DNA of 64,000 bases from Afifella pfennigii DSM 17143 (GCF_000688515.1 NZ_JHZK01000016.1:21384-85383); one strand, 5' to 3'; shown: positions 1-8,714, counted from the stretch's first letter. Numbers and translations are program-made. The notes: generated by a model from the sequence alone, not told the origin.

Positions 1-461
1 GTAACGAGCTCCCAGAAGAAGACCTTGCCGGAGAGCCCAAAAACGACGGCGGTGGAATAGAAGAAGGCAACGGAGATGGCGATGGCGATCAGCGTCATCA
101 TCCCCGGCCGGCGATCGCCGAGCTCGCGGAATAATCCCTTGAGGAAGGGCCAGCCGCCGTAGAAGAAGACGATCGACGCCAGGGCGAAGAGCACCAGCCG
201 GTCGCCAGGAAAGGCAAGCGCCGTATCAAGGCCGAGGAATGCCTGGATCATCTGCGACAGGGCCAGGACCGGCACGGTCAGAGCGAGCGACACCCAGAAC
301 CTTCGCCGGAAATCGGCGACCATGGCACCCTGATCGTGCCCGGCATGGCCATGTCCTCCATGGCCATGTCGGGCTGCGTCCTTCACCGTGGGCGGCGGCG
401 CCTCTTGCGGCCTTGCCGCAGGGGCATCAGACGCATGAGCGGCAGAATGCGTGCGCGTCAT
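1..461 (-). CDS. Copper-translocating P-type ATPase, CopB-like (partial, N-terminal part)
   Basis: The gene runs off the left edge, so only about 153 N-terminal residues are visible. An N-terminal tail rich in His and Gly (residues about 32-45, repeated HGH/GHGGH) is followed by FRRRFWVSLALTVPVL and further hydrophobic segments, with the GGWPFLKG and RPGMMTLIAIAISVAFFYS signatures of the first membrane pairs of P1B ATPases. A His-rich rather than CxxC N-terminus fits the CopB type, which exports copper or silver across the inner membrane. The start ATG (461-459) overlaps the stop of the upstream YHS gene as ATGA, so the two are probably translationally coupled. Phosphorylation and metal-site motifs lie outside the window, so metal specificity is inferred. 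Confidence 0.88.
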   Translation of the reverse strand, partial: MTRTHSAAHASDAPAARPQEAPPPTVKDAARHGHGGHGHAGHDQGAMVADFRRRFWVSLALTVPVLALSQMIQAFLGLDTALAFPGDRLVLFALASIVFFYGGWPFLKGLFRELGDRRPGMMTLIAIAISVAFFYSTAVVFGLSGKVFFWELV

Positions 462-736
462 GACCGCACCCGCCCGGCGGAGGATGAGGAGCCGGCCGGT
501 CCTGCGCGGCCGGAGGCCGACAACGCATGTCTTTGCGAATGGGCGGCGAAGCGCCTGCGGCATTCCTGCGAGCAGAAGAAATACGCCCAGCCATCATACT
601 CCATTTGAACCTCGGCATCGGCGAGGTCGAGCACCACGCCGCAGACGGGATCGGTGACTTCGATGGTCATATCGCCCATCGTGTCCGGTCCGGCACCGGC
701 TCCAATGTCGTCAAGGTCGGGTATGCGCGCACTCAT
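458..736 (-). CDS. YHS-domain protein, soluble
   Basis: This 92-residue protein has one YHS (TRASH-like) metal-binding domain: DPVCG at residues 29-33 and FFCSQEC at about 53-59, the usual pair of Cys clusters. There is no signal peptide or membrane segment. YHS domains occur fused to or beside heavy-metal ATPases and are thought to bind or hand over copper. It lies between the membrane-anchored YHS gene and the ATPase gene with ATGA overlaps at both ends, so the three form one operon and this may be the soluble metal donor or sensor for the pump. The last 25 residues are Gly/Ser/Arg-rich and look disordered. Confidence 0.82.
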   Translation of the reverse strand: MSARIPDLDDIGAGAGPDTMGDMTIEVTDPVCGVVLDLADAEVQMEYDGWAYFFCSQECRRRFAAHSQRHALSASGRAGPAGSSSSAGRVRS

Positions 737-1143
737 CGGCTCACCCCTTCCTTCGAGGAGGTGACGGTCCGTGCGAGAACGTGACGGGCGGCGGGCGCAC
801 CCGGCATGGGCAGTTCCGTCTCCGGCACCGGAGCGCGCGGCTCATCGTCGGGGTAGAGATCGGGCGCCGCCTCGAACACCTCGCGGCAATCGCGCGAGCA
901 AAAATGGTAGACCCGCCCGTCAAAGACGGAGGTCTTGGCGGTCCTTTTACGAAAGCTTCTGCCGCAGACCGGATCGCGCTCGTATCCCGCTGGGCTCCAA
1001 TGTGTGGGAACCGGGCTCGCGCCGATTTCGGCTTCGTCTGTCGACTCGCCGCGTTCTCTGCGGCCGATGAGGTGGGCGCCACAGAAGCGCAACATCAGAA
1101 AGATCAACCCTCCCCATAGGGCGATATACAGCAACATATCCAC
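733..1143 (-). CDS. Membrane-anchored YHS-domain protein
   Basis: This 136-residue protein has an N-terminal hydrophobic helix (about residues 3-21, ending in a Cys), a short linker, and a YHS domain with DPVCG at 57-61 and FCSRDC at 81-86. The Cys pairs are the likely copper or other soft-metal ligands. It is the first gene of the three-gene pump operon; a clear AGGAGG-type ribosome binding site lies just upstream of the ATG. Stop and next start overlap as ATGA. The likely role is metal capture at the inner membrane for the adjacent ATPase; this is inferred from the domain and the neighbours. Confidence 0.82.
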   Translation of the reverse strand: MDMLLYIALWGGLIFLMLRFCGAHLIGRRERGESTDEAEIGASPVPTHWSPAGYERDPVCGRSFRKRTAKTSVFDGRVYHFCSRDCREVFEAAPDLYPDDEPRAPVPETELPMPGAPAARHVLARTVTSSKEGVSR

Positions 1144-1349
1144 GGCAGGTTCCTCCTCTGCCGACCGTCAGCGCGACGGTTTTGGTGACGTTCCTGACCA
1201 CTCCCGGTGATCGGTGTGCCCAGCTAGGCCCGGCGGCCCGTTCAGGTCCGAAGGAGTGGAATGCGGCCGATGCTCCGCCGCGCACGCGCGCGAGAAGGCG
1301 GATCAGCCAGAGCGGCCGGGCGCTTAAACGCGCGCCCGCCCACGGGACG

Positions 1350-1709
1350 TCACGCTTTTGGGGGAGCGGTGGGGGGAGAAAGTAGCAAGCCGCGGAGCCA
1401 ATCGGATGCGAGCGGCCTCAGTTGGAAGGCCGGTAGCGCCGCTTGCCAGGCAGCTTCCGGCAACACCGCCTGCAAGCTGCAATGCGCACTGGAATGACAT
1501 TGCCCGATGTCACGCAGATCGCTCGGCGCACCGCTCGTCTGATGAACGAGCCCAAGCGCGGCTTCATCGCCAGGGGCGGCCAGCGCCGAGCCGCGATCGA
1601 TATGACCGAAGAGCGAAAGGACGAACGCCAGGAGACAGACGAAAGCGGCGCCGCGCCAAAACCAGGCAGCGCCCCTCGCTGTAGATATGTGGCTCGTTCG
1701 ATCGGTCAT
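1350..1709 (-). CDS. Small exported Cys/His protein of the copper island
   Basis: A 119-residue protein with an N-terminal hydrophobic segment (about 18-36) that could be a signal or anchor. The mature part has a compact cluster with C71-H72 and H76-C77. I recognise no named family. Two neighbours (2429-2845 and 2951-3295) have the same plan of a hydrophobic N-terminus followed by a short C/H cluster and then a hydrophobic Ala/Leu/Pro stretch. In this setting it may bind copper in the periplasm, but that is inference. The 206 bases between this gene and the YHS gene at 1143 hold no gene that I can support. Confidence 0.6.
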   Translation of the reverse strand: MTDRTSHISTARGAAWFWRGAAFVCLLAFVLSLFGHIDRGSALAAPGDEAALGLVHQTSGAPSDLRDIGQCHSSAHCSLQAVLPEAAWQAALPAFQLRPLASDWLRGLLLSPPTAPPKA

Positions 1710-1831
1710 GCCGACATCTTACCGATGATTGAATCGCCAATATGGCAGATTCGCATTTAGGTCGCGGCGGTAAAGGTCAACTCTCGGCGAGCGGGCCGCG
1801 ACGCCCGCCCGCCTGTCTCCTCCCCGAGGGG

Positions 1832-2299
1832 TCAGCCGTCGCTGTCGCCCCAGCGCGGTCCCATCTCGTCCGCGGTGATTTCGCCGTCACCGTTCTGGTC
1901 CAGGTGGCCGAACATCCTGGCATGCATGGCCTGGAACTCCTCCAGCGAGAGCTTGCCGTCGCCATCGGTGTCCAGCATGACGAGCATCATGCGCGGACCC
2001 ATCATGCCGCCCATCATGCCGCCACCCATCATCATGCCGGGCCCCATCATTCCAGGCCCCATCATTCCGGGGCCCCAACCGGCGCCGCCCATCATCATGC
2101 CAGGGCCCCAGCCTGCCCGGGTGCCCCAGGGCATGCCGCAAGGCGCCGTCCCCTGATTGCCGGATGGCGCGGCCTGGCCCTGCATCATGCCAGATCCGGG
2201 TTGACCCATCATGTTGCCACCGCCCTGCTGGGCCTGCGCCGCGGCGATGCCGACGGCGAGAAGGATGGCGGACAGCGAAAGCGCGGATGTCTTGATCAT
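1832..2299 (-). CDS. Periplasmic Met-rich EF-hand protein
   Basis: A 155-residue exported protein. The start ATG at 2299 is chosen because AGGAG lies seven bases upstream and a signal peptide (about residues 1-23, ending AQA) follows directly; a longer reading frame upstream lacks these. The middle (about 29-106) is a low-complexity Gly/Met/Pro region with many MM pairs, of the kind that binds Cu(I). The C-terminus carries two EF-hand loops, DTDGDGKLSLEE at 110-121 and DQNGDGEITADE at 134-145, both with good calcium ligands. Met-rich and EF-hand segments together fit a periplasmic metal-binding protein of the copper island. Confidence 0.78.
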   Translation of the reverse strand: MIKTSALSLSAILLAVGIAAAQAQQGGGNMMGQPGSGMMQGQAAPSGNQGTAPCGMPWGTRAGWGPGMMMGGAGWGPGMMGPGMMGPGMMMGGGMMGGMMGPRMMLVMLDTDGDGKLSLEEFQAMHARMFGHLDQNGDGEITADEMGPRWGDSDG

Positions 2300-2428
2300 T
2301 TTGTATCTCCTGTCGGCCAGGACCCATCGGATCGGTGCCGATCGTCGTCCCGGCTCATTGAATCTGTGGGGGATGCCGCGTCCCACCGTCTGGCGCGCGG
2401 AAGGCGCCGCGCCGGTGAGGCGGCCGGA

Positions 2429-2845
2429 TCAAACCTGCCAGGAGCGTGGAGGCGGGGCCTCGGGAGAGGCGGGTAGATCGTGCCGGGGATCGGAGCGGTC
2501 GCGTCGCCAGGAGGCGCCGTCATGGGCGAGGAAAAGCAGCGGTCCGGCGGGCGCCAGGAAAAGCAGGCAGCCGGCGTGGCTTACATGCAGGCAACCAAGC
2601 TGCATGTCGGCGATATCGCAATCCGGTGAAGGGCCAGGCGCCTGCACGGTATCTGGCGCCGCCGCGTCCTGCATCTGTGCGCAAGGCTGCACAAGGGACG
2701 TCGCGGCGAGCCCGAGATGTCCCAGACCAGTACCAAGAAGAAAAACAAAACCAAGCAAGGCGAGGAGACCGCGCCGTCCCAGCCAGACCGCCAGGAAGCT
2801 CCTCCTAGTAGGACTGCGTGGGACATTCCCCACATTGCTACGCAT
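2429..2845 (-). CDS. Small membrane/exported Cys/His protein
   Basis: A 138-residue reading frame starting at the ATG at 2845; a longer frame upstream looks unlike protein and would overlap the divergent gene. A basic stretch (residues 10-25) precedes a hydrophobic segment (about 26-50). Then come C55, C76, C85, H87, H90 and C93, followed by another hydrophobic patch and an Arg/Pro-rich tail. It resembles the two other small copper-island proteins in layout, not in detailed sequence. No family is recognised; copper binding is a guess from context. It is divergent from the gene at 2951, with about 105 bases between the starts. Confidence 0.5.
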   Translation of the reverse strand: MRSNVGNVPRSPTRRSFLAVWLGRRGLLALLGFVFLLGTGLGHLGLAATSLVQPCAQMQDAAAPDTVQAPGPSPDCDIADMQLGCLHVSHAGCLLFLAPAGPLLFLAHDGASWRRDRSDPRHDLPASPEAPPPRSWQV

Positions 2846-2950
2846 CGCCTGCATCGAATATGAACCTAGGTGGCGACGAGGGCTTGTGCAAGCGAGCCCT
2901 GCCATCCTGCCGCAGCTTGCAGCACCCATCGCAAGCACTATCTCGGCGTC

Positions 2951-3295
2951 ATGCAGCGGCTTCTGGCCATCGTCGTGATCGTTGCGCTTGCCGTTCCAGC
3001 AAGCCTTGCCTGGAACGCGGCAGCGCATGGCGCTCCCACCGGCGTAGAGGCTCTCGCCAGCCTCGACATCGCCGACCGGCACATGGAGGAAAGCGGGAAT
3101 GCCCTCCATGGCTCTAGCTGCTGCGGGTCGCTCGGCGATCTTTCCGAGGACGGTCATTGCAGCGTCCACTGCGCTCCGCCGCTCGCTGCTCTCGCCTTTG
3201 CCCTGCCGCAGCCTGCGGGGCCACCCCCAACGCCGCGGAAAGACGACGCCGAAGCGCTGGGCTCATCCAGTCCGTTCCGCCCCCCGATGGCGTGA
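2951..3295 (+). CDS. Small exported Cys/His protein upstream of cytochrome c and multicopper oxidase
   Basis: A 114-residue protein. The ATG at 2951 is chosen because a clean signal peptide (residues 1-26, MQRLLAIVVIVALAVPASLA) follows at once; the frame is open further upstream without good start features. The mature part has C57-C58, then H69-C70 and H73-C74, then an Ala/Leu/Pro-rich stretch. It lies 97 bases upstream of the cytochrome gene on the same strand, so it may be first in an operon with the cytochrome and the oxidase. Family unknown; periplasmic copper binding is inferred from ligands and context. Confidence 0.58.
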   Translation: MQRLLAIVVIVALAVPASLAWNAAAHGAPTGVEALASLDIADRHMEESGNALHGSSCCGSLGDLSEDGHCSVHCAPPLAALAFALPQPAGPPPTPRKDDAEALGSSSPFRPPMA

Positions 3296-3392
3296 ACGCG
3301 CTCTTGCGGTGCCTGACGCGGGCAGTTGCGATCAAGCCCGGCGAAGCACCGCCCGGCACACATCCATCAACGGAACGGAACGAGACAATCTG

Positions 3393-3872
3393 ATGAGCGC
3401 TCTCACCAAGACGCTCGGCGTGGCCGCTGTTTCAGCGGCGGTCGCCGGTGCTGCAATCTGGTGGCTGACGGGAACCGACAGCCAGGCCGTCGTCCTGCGC
3501 CCGAACGATCCGCAAACCGTGGCGGCGGGCGCGGCGATCTACGCCAGGGAATGCGCCAGCTGCCATGGCGCCAACCTGCAAGGCGAGCCGAACTGGCAGA
3601 GCCGAGGGCCCGACGGCCTCTTGCCGGCGCCGCCGCATGACGAGACAGGCCATACCTGGCACCATCCGGACGAGCTTCTCTTCCGGCTGACCAAGGAGGG
3701 CGTCGCCGAGGTCGCGGGACTTGAAGGCTACAAGACCAACATGCCGGCCTATGAGGCCCGCCTCAGCGACGAGGAAATCGTCGCCGCGCTATCCTACATC
3801 AAGGCGCAATGGCCGCCGGAGGTGCGGCGCCGCCACGACGAGATGAACCGGCGCGCGGGGGGCGGGCGATGA
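3393..3872 (+). CDS. c-type cytochrome, membrane-anchored or exported, partner of multicopper oxidase
   Basis: A 159-residue protein with an N-terminal hydrophobic segment (about 9-26) and a single class I cytochrome c domain. The haem-attachment motif is C54-A-S-C57-H58 and the likely axial Met is M117 in the KTNMPAY stretch. The acidic loop and the DEEIVAALSYIKAQWP helix near the end are typical of this family. The stop overlaps the start of the multicopper oxidase gene (ATGA), which suggests co-translation and a shared pathway, perhaps electron transfer between the two in the periplasm. The start at 3393 is placed just before the hydrophobic segment. Confidence 0.88.
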   Translation: MSALTKTLGVAAVSAAVAGAAIWWLTGTDSQAVVLRPNDPQTVAAGAAIYARECASCHGANLQGEPNWQSRGPDGLLPAPPHDETGHTWHHPDELLFRLTKEGVAEVAGLEGYKTNMPAYEARLSDEEIVAALSYIKAQWPPEVRRRHDEMNRRAGGGR

Positions 3873-5353
3873 ACCGGCAAGAGCTTCTCCTCGGCACGGC
3901 GGGGGCGGCGGCGCTGTCCGCCGCCAGCCTCTTCTACGCCGGCGGCGCGGCCCAGCCCCCGGCGCTGCAAGGCCGCCGGCGGCTTCTCATGCCGCCGCTC
4001 ATCGATGCGACCGAGACGGGACGTTGCAGCCTCACCGCGCAAACGGGCATGACCGCCTTGCGCGGCGGCCAGCCGACGCCCACGGCCGGCTATAACCAAT
4101 CCTTCCTCGGCCCGACGCTGCGCCTTTCGCCCGGCAGCACGGCCATGCGCCTTCACAACGCTCTTCCCGAACCGACGACGACGCACTGGCACGGCCTGCT
4201 CGTGCCAGGGGAGAGTGATGGCGGACCGCATCAGGTGATCGCGCCGGGCGATGCATGGGCGCCGGAGCTCGTCATCGACCAGCCGCCCTGCACCGCCTGG
4301 TATCATCCGCACATCCACCGCCGCACCGCCCTGCAGGTGCATTGGGGGCTCGCCGGCGTCATCCATGTCAGCGACGGACGCGACGATGCGCGCGGCCTGC
4401 CGAGCCGCTATGGCATCGACGATCTCACACTCGTCCTGCAGGACCGCAGTCTCGATGCCTCAGGCCGCATGACCTACGACACCTCGATGATGACGCTGAT
4501 GCACGGCGCGACCGGCGAGGATATCCTCGTCAACGGCCAGATCGGCGCCGTCGCCGCCGTGCCGAAGGCCATCGCGCGGCTGCGCCTGGTCAACGGCTCC
4601 AACGCCCGCATCTACTCGCTTTTCGTCGATGACGGGCGGCCCCTGCATCTGGTGGCGAGCGAGGGCGGCTTTCTGCCAGCGCCAACATCCCTGTCAGAGC
4701 TCGTTCTTTCCCCGGGAGAGCGAGCCGAAGTTCTCATCGATCTCACCGACGGACGGAACGTTCAGCTGATGAGCGGGCCGGATACCAATCAGGGGCCGAA
4801 CGGCATGTTCGGGCGGATGCAGCGGGTGCTGAACCGTGTCATCGACCGCTCCTTCCCGGTCCTGTCCGTCGCTGTTGACGAGACGCTGCCGGCGCGCATC
4901 ACCGCCCTCCCGGAGGCCCTTGACGGATCCTTACCGGAGCTTGCCTCCGACAACCTCGCGACCCGCCGTTTCTCGCTCGATATGGGCCCGCAGGCGATGA
5001 TGGGCATGATGAACGACAACGGCGACCCGTTCGCCATCAATGGCCGCGCCTTCGACATGCGGCGCATCGATGCCGCCGTGAAGCTCGGCACCACCGAGCG
5101 CTGGGTGGTGGAAAGCACCATGTTGCAGCATCCCTTCCATGTCCATGGCGCCTCGTTCCAGGTGGTGAGCGAGGATGGCGGCAGGCCGCGCCCGCAAAAC
5201 GCCGGCTGGAAGGATACGGTGCTGGTGCGCCAGCGCGCCGAGCTTCTGGTGCGCTTCAAGCAGCCGGCGCCGAAGGAATCGCCCTTCATGCTCCACTGCC
5301 ACATCCTGGAACATGAAGATAGCGGCATGATGGGCCAGTTTACTGTGAGTTGA
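3869..5353 (+). CDS. Multicopper oxidase, CueO/CopA-like
   Basis: A 494-residue three-cupredoxin oxidase with all four copper-ligand blocks: HWHG at 106-109, HPHIH at 146-150, HPFHVH at 421-426 and HCHILEH at 476-482. It probably oxidises Cu(I) to the less toxic Cu(II) in the periplasm. The first 25 residues are hydrophobic but lack a twin-arginine pair (NRQ in place of RR), so the export route is unclear. A short Met-rich stretch (about 375-385) could bind substrate copper. The start at 3869 overlaps the cytochrome stop; a longer frame from upstream would only read back through the cytochrome gene. Confidence 0.92.
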   Translation: MNRQELLLGTAGAAALSAASLFYAGGAAQPPALQGRRRLLMPPLIDATETGRCSLTAQTGMTALRGGQPTPTAGYNQSFLGPTLRLSPGSTAMRLHNALPEPTTTHWHGLLVPGESDGGPHQVIAPGDAWAPELVIDQPPCTAWYHPHIHRRTALQVHWGLAGVIHVSDGRDDARGLPSRYGIDDLTLVLQDRSLDASGRMTYDTSMMTLMHGATGEDILVNGQIGAVAAVPKAIARLRLVNGSNARIYSLFVDDGRPLHLVASEGGFLPAPTSLSELVLSPGERAEVLIDLTDGRNVQLMSGPDTNQGPNGMFGRMQRVLNRVIDRSFPVLSVAVDETLPARITALPEALDGSLPELASDNLATRRFSLDMGPQAMMGMMNDNGDPFAINGRAFDMRRIDAAVKLGTTERWVVESTMLQHPFHVHGASFQVVSEDGGRPRPQNAGWKDTVLVRQRAELLVRFKQPAPKESPFMLHCHILEHEDSGMMGQFTVS

Positions 5354-5481
5354 GGAACCGAGCCCTCATACTTCTGGAAACAGCCGTGCTTTGCAGCCGG
5401 CGAGCGCGAAAGCCGCCCCGCTTTCCTTGCGTCGCCAGCTTCGTTATCGCCCTGCAAGACACAAAAACGGGAGAGGCGCGG

Positions 5482-6855
5482 TTGTTCCACGTCAGCGATA
5501 TCCGGCCTTGCGCCGAAACCGTCGCCGGACTTCTCGCCCGGGAAGGCGCTGCGGCCGGGCGGCCGGTGGCGGTGGTGACGCGCTCGGCCAGGGCGCTGAC
5601 GCTCGTCGCCCTGGCGGCGCCGCGCCTGCCGGCGCCCGTCTTTCCCATCGACCCGGCCCTGCCGGAAGCTGCCATTGAGGATTTGCTGGCGCAGGCCGGG
5701 ACCGATTTTCTCGTCGGCGAACGCCCGCTCGCCGGCGCCCGCTTCCTTGCGAGCGAGGAGGTACTGGCGGCGCGGACGTCTCATGGCGCGGCGGGACCTC
5801 TCTGGCCCGACAGCGCGGAAATCGCGCTCATCCTCGCTACCAGCGGCAGCTCCGGACGGCCGAAGGCGGTGATGCTTTCCGGTGCCAATCTTCACGCCGC
5901 CGCGCGCGCCAGTGCCGCCGCGGCACCGCTTCGGGCTGGCGATATCTGGTTCGCCTGCCTGCCGCTCTTTCATATCGGCGGCTTCTCCATCCTGGTGCGC
6001 ACGGTACTCGCCGGCGCCGAGGCGCTGGTGGCGGAGAGGTTCGAGGCCGGGGCGGTGCTGGCCGCGCTGCGCGAGCGCCAAGTCACGCATCTATCGCTGG
6101 TGCCGGCGATGCTCGCCAAGCTGCTGGCCACCGAGGAGAGCCCGGCGCCGGAAAGCCTGCGTCATCTTATCCTCGGAGGGGCGGCGCTCGCCCCAGAGCT
6201 TGCCAGGCGCGCCGCGGCGCGCGGCTGGCCGGTGCAACCGAGCTACGGGATGAGCGAGACCGCCTCGCAGCTTGCCACCCTTGCCGCCCTTCCCCCTGGC
6301 TGGCAGGCCGGCTTCGTCGGCCCGCCGCTCACCGGCGCCGAAGTGGCGCTCGACGGCGCGGGGCGGCTGAAAGTGCGCGGCGCGACGGTGATGGCCGGCT
6401 ACGCCAATCCGGCGCTCGCGCCCGGGGATGGGCTAGAGGATGGCTGGTTCACCACTTCCGACCTTGCCGAGATCGACGATTGCGGCGCCATCACCGTCCT
6501 CGGCCGGGCCGACGAGGCGATCGTCACGGGCGGCAAGAAGGTGATGCCGCAGCCTGTGGAAGCGCTGCTCGCCACCCTTTCGGGGATCGCCGCGGCCGGA
6601 GTTGCCGGCCGACCCGATCCGATTTGGGGCGAGGTGGTGACGGCGGTCTATGCCGGCACGCTGGAGGAGCGCGCGGTTCTATCCTGGTGCCGTCAGAACG
6701 TTTCGGGCGCGATGCGCCCACGCGCGGCCTTGTGCGTTCCGGCCCTGCCGGTTCTTGCCAGCGGTAAGCCGGACCGCTCAGCCATCAAACGCCTCGCCGC
6801 CGGGAAGGATGTGGTGCGGGACGACGCCGATGCCGGCGGCGGCCGGCAAAGATAG
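5482..6855 (+). CDS. menE: o-Succinylbenzoate-CoA ligase (MenE)
   Basis: An acyl/aryl-CoA synthetase that activates o-succinylbenzoate with ATP and CoA in menaquinone synthesis. The AMP-binding P-loop ATSGSSGRPK lies at about 119-128, YGMSETAS is present in the middle, and the C-terminal GRADEAIVTGGKKVMPQPVE hinge follows. The name rests partly on the men genes next to it. I chose a TTG start at 5482 because GGAGAGG sits five bases upstream and gives 457 residues, a usual MenE length; the frame is open back to 5350, so the true start is uncertain. The last 78 bases overlap the 3' end of menC on the other strand. Confidence 0.85.
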   Translation: MFHVSDIRPCAETVAGLLAREGAAAGRPVAVVTRSARALTLVALAAPRLPAPVFPIDPALPEAAIEDLLAQAGTDFLVGERPLAGARFLASEEVLAARTSHGAAGPLWPDSAEIALILATSGSSGRPKAVMLSGANLHAAARASAAAAPLRAGDIWFACLPLFHIGGFSILVRTVLAGAEALVAERFEAGAVLAALRERQVTHLSLVPAMLAKLLATEESPAPESLRHLILGGAALAPELARRAAARGWPVQPSYGMSETASQLATLAALPPGWQAGFVGPPLTGAEVALDGAGRLKVRGATVMAGYANPALAPGDGLEDGWFTTSDLAEIDDCGAITVLGRADEAIVTGGKKVMPQPVEALLATLSGIAAAGVAGRPDPIWGEVVTAVYAGTLEERAVLSWCRQNVSGAMRPRAALCVPALPVLASGKPDRSAIKRLAAGKDVVRDDADAGGGRQR

Positions 6856-7869
6856 GCACCCCTTCCTGATCGGCGGCGGCTGCGCCACGTCCTCGGCGAG
6901 CCAGGCAGAGGTCGCCAGGCCGTGCGTGGCGCAGGGCCGGCCCGGCAGGGCGGCAGCGAGATGCGCGGCGGCTGTGACGCCGAGAGCGGAATCGACGACG
7001 GAAGTTAGCACCGTCTCCACCCCCGCCGCCTTGGCCATCTGCGCCAGGCGCAGCGTGGCGGCGATGCCGCCGAGCCGCGCCGGCTTGGCGACAAGACGCT
7101 TCACGGCACGCGCCTCTAGCAAGGCCGAGGCGCCGAGGATTGGAAGGGATTCATCGGCGGCAATGGGAAACGGGGTCTTTGCCTGCAGGCGGGCGAGACC
7201 CTCCGGCGTCGGATCGGCAAGCGGCTCCTCCACGCCGTCGACGGAAAGGCCTTCCATATCGGCGAGCGCCTCCAGGAAGCGCCGCGCCTCCACCTCGCAC
7301 CAGGCGCGGTTGGCGTCGAAGCGGAAGGCGAGCGCCGCGCCGGCTCGCGCCGCGACATCGCGCAGCGCTTCCAACTCCTCGGCGACGGGCGCGACGCCGA
7401 CCTTGATCTTGGCCACCGCAAAGCCGCCCGCAGCGGCCCGCGCCGCCCGTTCAGGCGCCCCGGCATCGAGGCGGCCGAGGGCGGCATTCACCTTCACGGA
7501 CGGGGCGGCGTCGGCGGAAAGATGGCGCGACAGAGGCAGGCCACGCGCCTTGGCGACAAGGTCGAGGAGCGCCGTCTCCAGGGCCCAGCGCGCTTCCGGC
7601 ACGGCGATTGTCTCCAGCCCTTCCGCCAGGATCACGTCCGTCTCGCGGCCCGGCAAAGCGCGGGCCGCCGAGGCCAGAGCTGCGAACGCGGCCTCATGGC
7701 CGGCGGTGCTGGAGCTCGGCAGCGGCGCGCAATCGCCGTAGCCGGTCATGTCCTCCGCGCGGAGGATCAGAAGCATGCCGCGCCGCTCGGCGAGCGTCGC
7801 CCGTGCCGCCACCCAGGGCCGCACGAGCGGCAGGACGTAAGGGCGCAGCTTTGCCGCCGCGATACGCAT
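6778..7869 (-). CDS. menC: o-Succinylbenzoate synthase (MenC)
   Basis: A 363-residue enolase-superfamily enzyme that dehydrates SHCHC to o-succinylbenzoate. The catalytic and metal residues are all visible: KIK at K154/K156, D185 in RFDANRAW, E214 in VEEPLADP, D239 in AADESLP and K262 in VAKPARLGG. It is the last gene of the minus-strand menF-menD-menB-menC run, starting eight bases after menB ends. Its 3' end overlaps convergent menE by 78 bases. Racemase activity on dipeptides or N-acylamino acids is a common alternative in this family, but the gene order makes MenC the better call. Confidence 0.9.
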   Translation of the reverse strand: MRIAAAKLRPYVLPLVRPWVAARATLAERRGMLLILRAEDMTGYGDCAPLPSSSTAGHEAAFAALASAARALPGRETDVILAEGLETIAVPEARWALETALLDLVAKARGLPLSRHLSADAAPSVKVNAALGRLDAGAPERAARAAAGGFAVAKIKVGVAPVAEELEALRDVAARAGAALAFRFDANRAWCEVEARRFLEALADMEGLSVDGVEEPLADPTPEGLARLQAKTPFPIAADESLPILGASALLEARAVKRLVAKPARLGGIAATLRLAQMAKAAGVETVLTSVVDSALGVTAAAHLAAALPGRPCATHGLATSAWLAEDVAQPPPIRKGCLSLPAAAGIGVVPHHILPGGEAFDG

Positions 7870-7877
7870 AAAAAGCT

Positions 7878-8714
7878 CTAAGGCCGGCGTGGAAAGCGCG
7901 AGAAGTCAGGCGGTCGCTTCTGGTTGAAGGCGTTGCGGCCCTCCTGCCCCTCCTCGGTCATATAGAAGAGAGCCGTGGCGTTGCCGGCAAGCTCCTGGAT
8001 GCCGGAAAGCCCGTCGGTCTCGGCGTTGAAGCCGGCTTTGAGGACGCGCAGCGCCGTCGGCGACAGGCGCAGCATCTGCCGGCACCAGGCCACCGTCTCC
8101 GCTTCCAGCCGTTCCAGCGGCACGACCGTGTTCACCATGCCCATATTCAGCGCCTCCTGCGCATCGTATTGACGGCACAGGAACCAGATTTCCTTCGCCT
8201 TCTTCAGGCCGACGGTGCGGGCCATCAGGCCGGCGCCGAGGCCGGCATCGAAGGAGCCGACGCGCGGCCCGGTCTGGCCGAAGCGAGCGTTGTCCGCGGC
8301 AATCGTGATGTCGCAAACGAGCTGCAGGACGTTGCCACCGCCGATGGCATAGCCGGCGACCATGGCCACCACCGGCATCGGCAGGGTGCGGATCATCCGC
8401 TGTAGATCGAGGGCGTTCAGATGGTTGACGCCCTTCTCGTCACGGTAGCCGCCATCCTCGCCGCGCACCTTCTGGTCGCCGCCGGAGCAAAAGGCCTTGT
8501 CGCCCGCCCCGCAAAGGATGACGACGCCGATTTCGGGGTCCAGCCGCGCCAGCTGCATGGCGTGCATGATCTCCTCCAGCGTCTCAGGGCGGAAGGCGTT
8601 GCGCACATGCGGGCGGTTGATGGTGATGCGGGCGATGCCCTCCGCCTTGTGGAAGAGAATGTCGGCGAAGTCCTCGCCCGGCACTTTCTGCCAGGCGACC
8701 GCATGGTCTGTCAT
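7878..8714 (-). CDS. menB: 1,4-Dihydroxy-2-naphthoyl-CoA synthase (MenB)
   Basis: A 278-residue crotonase-fold enzyme that closes the naphthoate ring of menaquinone by Dieckmann condensation. Diagnostic stretches are [40 protein letters not shown] and the C-terminal [13 protein letters not shown], which together separate MenB from ordinary enoyl-CoA hydratases. The start ATG overlaps the menD stop as ATGA, so the two are likely coupled. The length matches the family. Confidence 0.94.
   Translation of the reverse strand: MTDHAVAWQKVPGEDFADILFHKAEGIARITINRPHVRNAFRPETLEEIMHAMQLARLDPEIGVVILCGAGDKAFCSGGDQKVRGEDGGYRDEKGVNHLNALDLQRMIRTLPMPVVAMVAGYAIGGGNVLQLVCDITIAADNARFGQTGPRVGSFDAGLGAGLMARTVGLKKAKEIWFLCRQYDAQEALNMGMVNTVVPLERLEAETVAWCRQMLRLSPTALRVLKAGFNAETDGLSGIQELAGNATALFYMTEEGQEGRNAFNQKRPPDFSRFPRRP

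Noticed and set aside
2846..2950. CueR or other copper-regulator site between the divergent small genes
   Set aside because: Only a short ACCTAGGT palindrome is present, without the long-spaced MerR-type promoter; the same palindrome also occurs near 11774, so it is not specific.
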